Of a stretch of DNA of 34,611 nt, positions 22,792 through 30,889 are shown in pieces; the stretch's first letter is position 1; each line of letters starts with the position of its first letter. Below the pieces are notes generated by a model. The model was not told where the DNA came from and did no database searches. It was given only the letters and a program-made list of their open reading frames with translations. The position numbers were made by a program, and so were the translations under genes. Source of the stretch: Parcubacteria group bacterium Athens0714_26 (lineage in GTDB: Bacteria > Patescibacteriota > Minisyncoccia > UBA6257 > 02-FULL-45-10c); the NCBI GenBank assembly GCA_007376745.1, contig VMGU01000001.1, positions 1 through 34,611 on the forward strand, in the 5' to 3' direction.

Positions 22792-23877
22792 TTAAATTTT
22801 TCCTTTTTTAGACCCTATATAGCTCTTAATTCTTTTAAGACCTTCTTTGATGTCTTCTGTATCTATCGCGTAACTTAGCCGGATTCTTCCGGGGACTCCG
22901 AACCACACGCCGTCATAAACAATAACTTTATATTTATAAAATAAATCATTCACCGCCTGCGTGGAGTTTTTTATTTTAGGAAAAACATAAAACGCTCCTT
23001 CTGGCTTCCACAAATCAAAGCCTAAATCTTTTAACCCGTTATAAATCATATCCCTTCTTTGTCTCCAGATTTTTATCTGGCTTTCCACCTGATTCCTCGG
23101 CACCTTAGTGGCTTCATAAGCCATCTCCTGGCTTAAAATACTCGTATTCATTGAAGTACGCGCCTTGATTTCAACAATGCGATTAACCAAATCCTTGTCC
23201 CTGGCATAAAGATAGCCCACCCGGAATCCGCACATCGCGTAAGTCTTAGAAAAAGAGTTAATAGTCACCACGTACGGCCCATGAAGCAAATAATTTTCTC
23301 TTTCATAAATCAGGTCTTTATACACCTCATCGGATAAAATATAAATTCCTAATTTTTGCGCGATCTTTTCAATTTCTTTTAATGTTTCAATGGACTCTAT
23401 TTTTCCGGTTGGATTTGACGGCGAATTAATCAAAATCGCTTTGCACCCCTTAACTTTCTTTTTGAAATCGTCCAAATCAATTTTTCCCTCTTTTAAATCG
23501 GAAATAACCGGCTCCATACCGGCAAGCTTCACTAAAAATGGATAAGAATAATAATACGGCCTAAATAATAATAACTTGCCGCCTCCGAATTTTTGAGAAA
23601 GCGCGCGAATCGTCAAGTCCAGCGCCTCGGAAGCGCCATTAGTAATAACAAAATTCTCTGGGCGAGCTCCTGAATACTGCTTAGCCAAGGCTTTACGGAG
23701 ATTTATCTGCCCCTGGGTTAAGCCGTACTTAAAAGAATGGTACTCAGGAAGTATTTTATAAATCTGCGGAGGTGGCGGCAAATCCGGCTGTCCGCTGCCA
23801 AAAGAGATTATGCCATTACCGCGAACGCCGACAAAAAAAGTCGGGCTATTAATAAATTCTTTTTTATTACTACTCAT
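22792..23877 (-). CDS. PLP-dependent aminotransferase, class I/II
   Basis: 361 residues, fold type I. 'NSPSNPTGKIES' and 'LSDEVYKDL' mark the cofactor pocket (Asn, Asp, Tyr), 'INSFSKTYAMCGFRVGYLYA' carries the PLP-binding Lys, and 'GRIRLSYAI' carries the Arg that binds the substrate carboxylate. It is aspartate/aromatic aminotransferase-like; the exact amino acid cannot be read from sequence. In a CPR genome poor in amino acid pathways it could work in salvage or cell wall precursor supply; this is inference. Confidence 0.88.
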   Translation of the reverse strand: MSSNKKEFINSPTFFVGVRGNGIISFGSGQPDLPPPPQIYKILPEYHSFKYGLTQGQINLRKALAKQYSGARPENFVITNGASEALDLTIRALSQKFGGGKLLLFRPYYYSYPFLVKLAGMEPVISDLKEGKIDLDDFKKKVKGCKAILINSPSNPTGKIESIETLKEIEKIAQKLGIYILSDEVYKDLIYERENYLLHGPYVVTINSFSKTYAMCGFRVGYLYARDKDLVNRIVEIKARTSMNTSILSQEMAYEATKVPRNQVESQIKIWRQRRDMIYNGLKDLGFDLWKPEGAFYVFPKIKNSTQAVNDLFYKYKVIVYDGVWFGVPGRIRLSYAIDTEDIKEGLKRIKSYIGSKKGKI

Positions 23878-23906
23878 AGAATAGAAATTATATTCTAATC
23901 TTGAAA

Positions 23907-25727
23907 TTATTGATACCCTTCAGCCTGTACTTTAAATGCCTTGGCATATCTGCCTTTTTTCTTCATAAGCTCTCCGTGGGTACCCTTTTCTACAATTTGT
24001 CCTTTATCTAAAACATAAATCCTGTCGGCATTTCGCACGGTGGAAAATCTATGAGAAATGATAATAACTGTTTTACCTTTAAATAAATCATAAATCTGGC
24101 TGAAAATCCTGCTTTCAGAAACCGCGTCTATTGAAGCCGTAGGTTCATCAAACACAACCACGGGAGAATCGCGGTAAAAAAATCTGGCAATGGCGATTTT
24201 CTGCCACTGGCCAGTACTGGGACGTTTGCCGCCTTTAAATTTTTCGCTCAAAACCTGCTCGTAGCCATGCTTATAATCCCCCACAAACGAATCAACGTCA
24301 GCCTTCTTTGCCGCTAATTTAATTTTTTCCATATCTAACACCTCGCCCGATTCACCCAAATAAATATTCTCTTTCAATGTCAAATACGAATAAGTATTAT
24401 AATCCTGAAAAAGAACGCCTAAATTCTTATACCAGCTGTCAATTTTTATGTCATTAATATTTTTATCATTTAAAAATATATTTCCCTTATCAACTTTATA
24501 AAACCTGCTTAATAATTTAACCAAAGTCGTTTTACCGGCGCCATTTTCACCGACAATGGCGATTTTTTCTCCCGGCTTTATATCTAAACTTAAATTTTTA
24601 ATTACATAATCATCCGTATTCAGGTATTTAAAGCTAACTCTGCTGAATTTTATCTCCGGCGCAGTTTCACATTTTTCTAATTCAATATGCCCGTCTTCTA
24701 TCATAGGCTTCATACTAAAAACCTCTTTGGCCTCTTTAAGTCTTATACTTCTTTCAAAAAGAGAAACAAAGTTAGTAGTTGCCCGCGATAAATTATCGGT
24801 AAAAATATCAAGCGATCTCATTTGAAACGTCGCATCGCCAACACTAATTAATTTATTAAATAAATTCTTTAAAATATTAAAATATCCAAAAATACTTGTT
24901 ATTTCTGTTAATGACCCGAGCATAAATCCGGAAAAATTCCATTTTTTAATAATAACCATATTTTCTTTTATGTATTTATCAATAAAAGTTTTGTATTTGT
25001 CATGTAAATACCTAAAAACCGAGGCGATTGTTATTTCTTGCAAATTAGACGACTCCGAAAGAGACGTATTAATCATGTTGGCGACTCTCCTCTCCTCGGT
25101 CGTTGCACGAATATATTGCCAGGATTTACGCATATAAATTCTATTTGATATTAATTTCGGCAACATAGAAGCAAAAATCAAAATTAAAATAATCGGCATT
25201 GTTTTCAAAATAACAAAAGAAGACAAAAGGAGTGCGGTCAACCGAGTTATAAAAAACGCTACTCCATCAAAATCCCTAAAAACCATTCTTATGGTTTCTT
25301 TTGTTCTTTGAATTTTATTAGCTACCTCAGGATTTTCTAATGTTTGTATACCAAGAGAATGAATGTGGTCAGTTAAAAACTGGATTGACTTAAAATCTGC
25401 CAAATACGACATTTTATTAGCTAGATAATTATATACAGAGCCCAATGCTAAAAATGTTAATTTATACACCAAATATAAAATTAACAAAGGGATTATTTCC
25501 GTTGGTTTCGCCACAGAATTAGTAGCGGTTTTTATAATTCCATCCAAAAGTTTTGCAAAAATATAAGCGCCTATCAACGAATCCAAACCAGTAAAAATAC
25601 TAATCAATGTATACAAAACAGTGCCTGAAGGGGACATCTTGAAATTAAAGCCGATAAGCCACCAAACAACATTCAAAAACTGCCGAAAAGACAGTTTTTC
25701 TTTTTTATCATTAATATTTTGTTCCAT
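23907..25727 (-). CDS. ABC exporter (fused membrane and ATPase domains)
   Basis: 606 residues. A membrane domain with about six segments (residues about 20-320) is followed by an ATPase domain: Walker A 'GENGAGKTT', Q-loop 'LFQDYNTY', Walker B 'VVVFDEPTASID' and switch 'ISHRFSTV'. The signature is unusual, 'RPSTGQWQKIAIAR' instead of LSGGQxQR, which resembles the subgroup of exporters with G-Q-W-Q. It should act as a homodimer unless a partner exists elsewhere; no second half-transporter is seen. The substrate (lipid, peptide or polysaccharide) is unknown. Confidence 0.88.
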   Translation of the reverse strand: MEQNINDKKEKLSFRQFLNVVWWLIGFNFKMSPSGTVLYTLISIFTGLDSLIGAYIFAKLLDGIIKTATNSVAKPTEIIPLLILYLVYKLTFLALGSVYNYLANKMSYLADFKSIQFLTDHIHSLGIQTLENPEVANKIQRTKETIRMVFRDFDGVAFFITRLTALLLSSFVILKTMPIILILIFASMLPKLISNRIYMRKSWQYIRATTEERRVANMINTSLSESSNLQEITIASVFRYLHDKYKTFIDKYIKENMVIIKKWNFSGFMLGSLTEITSIFGYFNILKNLFNKLISVGDATFQMRSLDIFTDNLSRATTNFVSLFERSIRLKEAKEVFSMKPMIEDGHIELEKCETAPEIKFSRVSFKYLNTDDYVIKNLSLDIKPGEKIAIVGENGAGKTTLVKLLSRFYKVDKGNIFLNDKNINDIKIDSWYKNLGVLFQDYNTYSYLTLKENIYLGESGEVLDMEKIKLAAKKADVDSFVGDYKHGYEQVLSEKFKGGKRPSTGQWQKIAIARFFYRDSPVVVFDEPTASIDAVSESRIFSQIYDLFKGKTVIIISHRFSTVRNADRIYVLDKGQIVEKGTHGELMKKKGRYAKAFKVQAEGYQ

Positions 25728-25823
25728 TAAATAAAAACTGAGATTTTAATATTGGCTAAATCAATCCCGTTGCACGGGATTGATCGCCCGATAATTAAAG
25801 TTTACCACTTTAATTATTTAGGG

Positions 25824-25905
25824 TGCTCGGGGCGGGAGTCGAACCCGCAAGCCTTACGGCGCAGCATCTTAAGTGCTGTGAGTTTGCCAATTTCTCCACC
25901 CGAGC
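25824..25905 (-). tRNA. tRNA-Leu (anticodon TAA)
   Basis: About 82 bases with a long variable arm. Acceptor GCTCGGG pairs with CCCGAGC; the anticodon stem is CAGCA/TGCTG with loop CTTAAGA, giving TAA, which reads TTA/TTG; the T-arm is GCGGGTTCGACTCCCGC. CCA is not encoded. Confidence 0.9.
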
Positions 25906-25946
25906 ATAATAATTATATTAAGAACTTGTCCTGCGATAAGATTCTG

Positions 25947-26170
25947 AGGCGTCGGTGAGAATCGAACTCACGTATAAGAGTTTTGTCCCGACGAAAAATT
26001 TGAGGCCTGGGCGAGAATCGAACTCGCGTATAAGAGTTTTGCAGACTCCTGCCTTACCACTTGGCTACCAGGCCGCCTCAAATTTTATGTCGGGATCCCG
26101 ACTTTCTTATTTTAATTTAAAATAGTGCGTCGGGACAGACAAATTTACCTTACCACTTGGCTACGACGCC
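25947..26170 (-). pseudogene. tRNA-Cys-like gene split at the anticodon arm by a nested tRNA
   Basis: Read on minus, the 5' part (26170 down to about 26147) has acceptor GGCGTCG and a D-arm TAGCCAAGTGGTAAGG. The 3' part (about 25984 down to 25947) has AAAACTCTTATACG, T-arm GTGAGTTCGATTCTCAC, acceptor CGACGCC and discriminator T. The two acceptor arms are perfectly complementary to each other and differ from those of the inner tRNA-Cys, so they belong to one gene. In between lie about 160 bases with the complete tRNA-Cys, framed by a 12-bp inverted repeat (25995-26006 / 26075-26086) and a 9-bp one (GTCCCGACG 25985-25993 / 26128-26136). The anticodon stem itself is not recoverable, so it may be a relic or an intron-like arrangement. 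Confidence 0.6.
26003..26074 (-). tRNA. tRNA-Cys (anticodon GCA)
   Basis: 72 bases. Acceptor GGCCTGG pairs with CCAGGCC, discriminator T (an identity element for Cys), D-arm TAGCCAAGTGGTAAGGC, anticodon loop CTGCAAA giving GCA (reads TGC/TGT), T-arm GCGAGTTCGATTCTCGC. It is complete and lies inside the split tRNA-like locus. CCA is not encoded. Confidence 0.92.
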
Positions 26171-26237
26171 ACACACTCAAAATCTTATGCTGGACTGCGG
26201 CTTAAAACAACTTTAAAATTCCTTTTTAAATAATAAA

Positions 26238-26570
26238 TTAATCGCTATGTTCCAGCAAGGCTTTTTCAACGCTGACGGCATTCTCCGGCCCGTAATCAAT
26301 TCTGAAATATATCCTGGGCATCGGCTTGATACTTATTTTTTGCATTAATAAATATTGTAGCCGGCCCTGAAATTTATTCAGAATCCCCAATACTTTTTCG
26401 GATTTATCCGAAGGAAAAACACTAAAGCTGACCGCGGCGTTTTCCAAGTCTTTAGCCACATTCACCCCGGTAATAGTCACCAAGGCTCCGGAAAACTCCA
26501 TTTCCCTTACCATAATCTCGGCAAGTTTTTCCTGTATTAAACTGCCAACTCTTTGCGGGCGATGTTTCAT
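26238..26570 (-). CDS. rbfA: Ribosome-binding factor A
   Basis: 110 residues. Helps mature the 30S subunit by binding near helix 44/45 of 16S rRNA. 'RPQRVGSLIQEKLAEIMVRE' N-terminal helix, 'VTITGVNVAKDLENAAVSFSVF' and 'MRIYFRIDYG'-like end ('MPRIYFRIDYG') match the KH-like RbfA family. It overlaps infB by 4 bases, the classical infB-rbfA order. Confidence 0.92.
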   Translation of the reverse strand: MKHRPQRVGSLIQEKLAEIMVREMEFSGALVTITGVNVAKDLENAAVSFSVFPSDKSEKVLGILNKFQGRLQYLLMQKISIKPMPRIYFRIDYGPENAVSVEKALLEHSD

Positions 26571-28018
26571 CTCAATATAAAATGATATCCGATTTCTATT
26601 TTTACGTCGCCACTAAGCAATATCCCGCACTCTTTACCCTCGGTAACGCTAACCGCGTCTTTTTTATTCTGCTGAAGATTGATAATTTTACCCTTACCAA
26701 TAATATCCTTTCCTTTTTGAATTTCTATCCAGGAATTATTTTTCATAATGCCTTTTATCACCTGTCCGCCGATGATTTGCTTGCCGGCTTTTTTGCCGAA
26801 CACCGCCAAAACCTCAAAATCGCCTTCTATTTTCTTTTCATCCAAATTCTTCAGATAACTTTCTACGGCTTCTATGAGTTCATAAATAATTTCCGAGTTG
26901 ATAATGGCTATTTTATTGTCTTTAGCGAGGTTTTCCGCCGCCTTATTGGCGCGCACTCTGAAACCTATGATAATAGACCCTGTGGCAATAGCATCCTTAA
27001 CGTCGCCGTCTGCGATATCTCCCACTGATTCGCCGATAAATTCTATCCCCTGATTTTCTCCCAAGGGAATTTTTTTAATGAGCTCGCTAAGAGCTTCGAG
27101 CGACCCGCCCACATCGGCTTTTAAAATTAATCTTATAACTATGTCTTTTTCGGATTTAACTACTGATTTTTTAACATTTATTTTTGACTTGATCTTTTCT
27201 AAGTCTTCAACAGTTAACTTACCGGCCAAAAATTCTTCGCCGACTTGCGGCAAATTTTCAAAACCCAAGACAATCGCTGGGCTGGACGGATAAAGCTCTT
27301 TAACCCTTTCACCTAAAAAGTTTTCCAGAATTTTTATCTTGCCTTTGGCGGTGGCTGTAGTAATAATGTCTCCCAGTTTCAAACTGCCGTCCTCTAAAAT
27401 CACATTAACCGTAAGGCCTCGCCTGTTGTCCAGCTCTGATTCTAAAATCACTCCTTTGCCGTGGCTTGTAGCGTCATACTTTAAATCCTCTACCTCTGCG
27501 GTGAGCACTATTAAATCCAAAAGTTCGTTAATGCCTTCTCCGGTTTTTGAAGAAATTCCGTGATAGCTTATACTCCCTCCATAACCTTCCAGTAAAACGC
27601 CATTAGCAGTCAGGTCATTTTTTATCTTCTCTATATCGGCATTAGATTTATCTATTTTAGTAATGGCCACTATAAAAGGAGTTTTTGAATCTTGTAATGC
27701 CTTGATTGCCTCTTTGGTTTGCGGCTTTACGCCTTCGTCCGCGGCAACCACCAAAATACCGATGTCGGCCACATGAGCGCCGCGAACACGCATTTTAGAA
27801 AATGCCTCGTGACCAGGAGTGTCAATAAAAGTTATTTTGTTGTTATTATGTATAATTTCGTACGCGCCTATGGACTGCGTTATGCCGCCGGCCTCTTTGG
27901 CAACCACGTTGGTCTTACGGATATAATCCAAAAGACTGGTCTTGCCGTGGTCTACATGTCCAACAACCACCACTATGGGCGGGCGTTTCAATGTTTTATT
28001 TTCGGTGGCCGAAGTCAT
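26567..28018 (-). CDS. infB: Translation initiation factor IF-2, short form
   Basis: Places initiator tRNA on the ribosome in a GTP-dependent way. G domain: 'VGHVDHGKTSLLDYIRK', 'EAGGITQSIGAYE' (switch I), 'FIDTPGHEAFSKMRVRGAHV' (switch II), 'TKIDK' and 'SSKTGEGI'. Domains II-IV follow, with 'ADVGGSLEAL' and a C-terminal fMet-tRNA binding domain ('GKECGILLSGDVKIEIGYHF'). The 483 residues start almost directly at the G domain, so the IF2N domains are absent, as in other compact genomes. The core is complete. Confidence 0.95.
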   Translation of the reverse strand: MTSATENKTLKRPPIVVVVGHVDHGKTSLLDYIRKTNVVAKEAGGITQSIGAYEIIHNNNKITFIDTPGHEAFSKMRVRGAHVADIGILVVAADEGVKPQTKEAIKALQDSKTPFIVAITKIDKSNADIEKIKNDLTANGVLLEGYGGSISYHGISSKTGEGINELLDLIVLTAEVEDLKYDATSHGKGVILESELDNRRGLTVNVILEDGSLKLGDIITTATAKGKIKILENFLGERVKELYPSSPAIVLGFENLPQVGEEFLAGKLTVEDLEKIKSKINVKKSVVKSEKDIVIRLILKADVGGSLEALSELIKKIPLGENQGIEFIGESVGDIADGDVKDAIATGSIIIGFRVRANKAAENLAKDNKIAIINSEIIYELIEAVESYLKNLDEKKIEGDFEVLAVFGKKAGKQIIGGQVIKGIMKNNSWIEIQKGKDIIGKGKIINLQQNKKDAVSVTEGKECGILLSGDVKIEIGYHFILR

Positions 28019-28122
28019 TGACTAAAAATAACAGAAATAGCCGATTTTGTCCAAAAAACAGGCCTTGAAACAATTGAATATTAGGTCAATTTAGCTTAAA
28101 CTCTAAAAGTATTGGTGAGGTG

Positions 28123-28216
28123 GCTGAGGTGGCCGAGAGGCTGAAGGCGGCAGGTTGCTAACCTGTTATACGGGTTTAAATCCGTATCGAGAGTTCGAAT
28201 CTCTCCCTCACCGCCA
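28123..28216 (+). tRNA. tRNA-Ser (anticodon GCT) with a duplicated 5' segment
   Basis: About 94 bases including an encoded CCA (the only CCA encoded among the tRNAs here). The anticodon loop TTGCTAA gives GCT, which reads AGC/AGT; the long variable arm and T-arm GAGAGTTCGAATCTCTC are present. The 3' acceptor is CCTCACC. The 5' acceptor is ambiguous because TGAGGTGGC is duplicated in tandem (28116-28124 and 28125-28133): starting at 28123 gives GCTGAGG with one C-C mismatch and normal spacing, while GGTGAGG at 28114-28120 pairs perfectly but leaves 9 extra bases before the D-arm. Confidence 0.85.
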
Positions 28217-28267
28217 GATTGGCAACTTTGAACCGAAGTAGAATAAGGCTTCTTGGACAAAAGTAAT

Positions 28268-28969
28268 ATGCAAAAACGAACATTAACCCAAATTAAAAAA
28301 GCACTTCAAGAACTCTCAAAAAAGGGGTGGATTAAATCTAATCGCAGTCACAATACTGGAATAGGCAAAACTTTAGAGGACTATCTCGGTATTACGGAAA
28401 ACAATATTGCTCTGCCAGACTTTGGAGTAATGGAATTAAAATCTCAAAGACTTAATACTCTTTCGATGATGACCTTGTTCACCAAGAGTCCGGAAGGTAT
28501 TACAAACGCTGAAATAAGAAAACGCTTCGGTTATCCCGATCCTGAATTTCCTAAGATTAAAATTCTTCATCAAACCATCAGTGATGGTAAGAGAAATGGT
28601 ATGGGATTTCAGGCTACTATTGATGAGAAGCAAGGGAAATTATTGATTCTCAAAAAGGGCAAGCTTTTAGGATATTACAGTTTGGCGTTTTTGAGGAAAA
28701 AAGCTATCGAAAAAATAGGAGATGGGTTGATATTGGTTCGTGCTGAAACAAAAAAGATTCGGGGGCACGAATACTTTCACTATAAAGATGCTTATGTTTT
28801 GAAAGAAATTGATCCAACTAAGTTTCTTGCTCACTCAAAATATGATATCCGCTTAGGCGTTTATCATAGTGGTAAAAACGCAGGTAAACCACATGACCAC
28901 GGCTCGGCATTTCGCCTGACCGAAAAATCTCTACCACTTTTGTTTAAGATTCAGAAAAAAATTCTCTAA
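28268..28969 (+). CDS. MvaI/BcnI-family restriction endonuclease
   Basis: Cuts unmethylated DNA; MvaI cuts CCWGG and BcnI cuts CCSGG. Counted from the ATG at 28268 (233 residues), 'HNTGIGKTLEDYLGI' (about 28-42) matches the MvaI N-terminal block, 'PDFGVMELKS' gives the active site D51...E56-L57-K58 (MvaI D50...E55-x-K57), and 'TLFTKSP', 'ILHQTIS' and 'YHSGKNAGKPHDHGSAFRL' follow MvaI closely. All catalytic residues are present. A TTG start at 28253 is possible, but the ATG gives the same N-terminal length as MvaI. It ends tail to tail with the methyltransferase gene, overlapping by 4 bases. The recognition sequence may be of the CCNGG type but cannot be proved from sequence. Confidence 0.92.
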   Translation: MQKRTLTQIKKALQELSKKGWIKSNRSHNTGIGKTLEDYLGITENNIALPDFGVMELKSQRLNTLSMMTLFTKSPEGITNAEIRKRFGYPDPEFPKIKILHQTISDGKRNGMGFQATIDEKQGKLLILKKGKLLGYYSLAFLRKKAIEKIGDGLILVRAETKKIRGHEYFHYKDAYVLKEIDPTKFLAHSKYDIRLGVYHSGKNAGKPHDHGSAFRLTEKSLPLLFKIQKKIL

Positions 28970-30831
28970 TTCTTCCTTAGGACAACAATACTTTCCTTAT
29001 TCATTGTTTCCTCTAGAGCGCCAACAATATTTGTTGGAGAGTTTTTGATTGGCATTCTTTTCCCCGGAATATTTCGGACAATTATATCTTCGCAAGTAAA
29101 ACCTATCTTTTCTGCTAATTCCGCAATAATAAAGTCGGTTGGAATTCGTACTTGTTTAACCAGTCTATTTCCGACAACGAGGCAAAAGTATTTTCCTGGT
29201 TTAAGTATTCTATGAGAATGCTTCAAACATTCATTCAATCCGAGATTAAAACTCAATACATCTTTTGCCCTTGCTTCGTCTTGCTTAGCAATTTTTTCTA
29301 ATGATTCTTTGAGATAACCAGATGAAAGTGTGTGAATCAAATTTTTGGTAGCTCTACCCCCAAGGAGGTCGTTATCTACCCCAGAGGCATCATTTGGGTC
29401 TTCAAATACATCAATCCATTGGGCAGAGAGCCTAGAAAACTGTCCGTAAGCTACCGTAGTACGACTATCACCATATGGAGGTGAGGTGACTATGCAATCA
29501 ATAGAGTCCGCTTTAATTCCGTTGTCTTTTGATGAATCACCATAGATTATTTTTGTCCACGAATCCTTTTTTGCATCTTTGTAAAATTCACTCATTCCGG
29601 CGATATTTTTCTCTGTGTGTTTGCGAAATATCCCAATAACATCCGGATCATGTTTTTCCAGTTTTTCCCCTTTAACACGCACTAGTTTAAATTCCCCAGT
29701 CTTTGTATTTGAGGAATAGCGAACTGTCTCACTAAAAGCGACCATTAGAAAATTCTGAATGGTTTCATCTTTTATTTCTCGTATAGCTTTCTTTAATTTC
29801 GCAAGTTTAACGATTACCTTATCCTTAAACCAAAAATCAATATTCTTAAAATCTGGTCTTTTTATCTCGTTATCTTTAATTTTTTCTACTCTATCAAGTA
29901 AAGTGAGATATTCTTTTGTTAATTTTTGAGGATTGATTGGGGTTGTTTTTGCTTTCGCAAGAAAAATAGCTAGAGGATTAAGGTCAATACCATAAGCATT
30001 TCTCCCTATCAATCTACTTTCGACTAAAGCTGAGCCAGAGCCACAAAAAATATCGCAAATTGTATCACCCTCTTTACTATAAGTTTCTAGTAATCTTCGT
30101 CCAACCTGTGGAATAAACATTGCGGGATAAGTATGTATTCCGTGCGTGTATGATTTTGTTTTTTCACCTCTATAGTCCCAGGAGTAATCTATTTTACGGA
30201 CGTACTTCTCATCTCTTGATTGCCCTTGATCAAGTTGTGATTCAAGATTGCGAATAATTTTAACGACAACACCTCTCACTTCTACTTCATCACGATAAAT
30301 TGGGAAAAGTGTCGGATTTGCCGGCTGGAGTCTGAACTTCCCATTTTCACGATACAGCTTTTTGAGTGTTGCTTCATTGTCATCAATGACTACCACAACG
30401 GTCTGACCATTTTCTGCCACATCCTGTTTACGGATTACAATAATATCACCATCAAAAATACCTTCATCGATCATACTGCTACCTTGAACTCGCAGGGCAT
30501 AGTGTTTGCCTTGCTTTCCAATTTCATCTTTTGCTATCGTGATAGTCTCATCAGAAATTTCTATGGCTTCGATTGGCTGACCTGCGGCGATTGCCCCAAG
30601 AATAGGAATCTCTATCATCTGCTTTGCTTCTACTGTCGAGACAGCTCGTGGTTGATTGTGTTCTTTATTCAGAAATCCAGCATCTTGAAGTTTACTGATG
30701 TAATAGTGAGACGTGGAAGCAGAAGCTAGTTTAAATTTTTGCCTTATTTCCTCAAGAGAGGGAGCATATTCATGCCTTGCTCTATAAGATTTGATGAAAT
30801 CAAGGACTTGCACTTGCTTTTTTGTGAGCAT
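28966..30831 (-). CDS. LexA repressor fused to a DNA methyltransferase
   Basis: One frame of 621 residues with two full modules. Residues 1-65 are the LexA winged helix ('LTKKQVQVLDFIKSYRARH', 'PSLEEIRQKFKLASASTSHY'). Residues 70-195 are the S24 autoprotease: scissile A83-G84 in 'GAIAAGQPIEA', Ser119 in 'VQGSSMIDEGI' and Lys157 in 'EATLKKLY', all matching E. coli LexA (A84-G85, S119, K156). Residues about 215-621 are an amino-methyltransferase: SAM site 'CDIFCGSGSALVESRLIGRNAYGIDLNPLA' in part (F262-CGSGS), catalytic 'TSPPYGDS' (449-456) and C-terminal 'NIPGKRMP'. TSPPY fits N4-cytosine enzymes such as the MvaI partner. Self-cleavage would free the methyltransferase from its DNA-binding domain. 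No stop or frameshift lies at the junction. Confidence 0.93.
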   Translation of the reverse strand: MLTKKQVQVLDFIKSYRARHEYAPSLEEIRQKFKLASASTSHYYISKLQDAGFLNKEHNQPRAVSTVEAKQMIEIPILGAIAAGQPIEAIEISDETITIAKDEIGKQGKHYALRVQGSSMIDEGIFDGDIIVIRKQDVAENGQTVVVVIDDNEATLKKLYRENGKFRLQPANPTLFPIYRDEVEVRGVVVKIIRNLESQLDQGQSRDEKYVRKIDYSWDYRGEKTKSYTHGIHTYPAMFIPQVGRRLLETYSKEGDTICDIFCGSGSALVESRLIGRNAYGIDLNPLAIFLAKAKTTPINPQKLTKEYLTLLDRVEKIKDNEIKRPDFKNIDFWFKDKVIVKLAKLKKAIREIKDETIQNFLMVAFSETVRYSSNTKTGEFKLVRVKGEKLEKHDPDVIGIFRKHTEKNIAGMSEFYKDAKKDSWTKIIYGDSSKDNGIKADSIDCIVTSPPYGDSRTTVAYGQFSRLSAQWIDVFEDPNDASGVDNDLLGGRATKNLIHTLSSGYLKESLEKIAKQDEARAKDVLSFNLGLNECLKHSHRILKPGKYFCLVVGNRLVKQVRIPTDFIIAELAEKIGFTCEDIIVRNIPGKRMPIKNSPTNIVGALEETMNKESIVVLRKN

Positions 30832-30837
30832 ACTGAT

Positions 30838-30866
30838 AGTATAGATGATAATTAGAATGTATACAA
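30838..30866 (-). promoter_or_regulatory. Promoter and candidate operator of the LexA-methyltransferase gene
   Basis: On the minus strand, TTGTAT (30866-30861), 17 bases, TATACT (30843-30838). The ATG at 30831 lies 6 bases after the -10, so the mRNA should be leaderless. The palindrome TGTATACA (30858-30865) overlaps the -35 and is the best visible candidate for autorepression; AGTATA occurs as a direct repeat at 30838-30843 and 30866-30871. A TATAAC at 30868-30873 could serve the divergent DUF2188 gene. Confidence 0.6.
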
Positions 30867-30889
30867 GTATAACTTATCCACAAAAAACT

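Noticed and set aside
23907..25727. Degenerate ABC signature (STGQWQ) as a sign of inactivity
   Set aside because: Walker A, Walker B and switch His are intact, and G-Q-W-Q signatures occur in working exporters.
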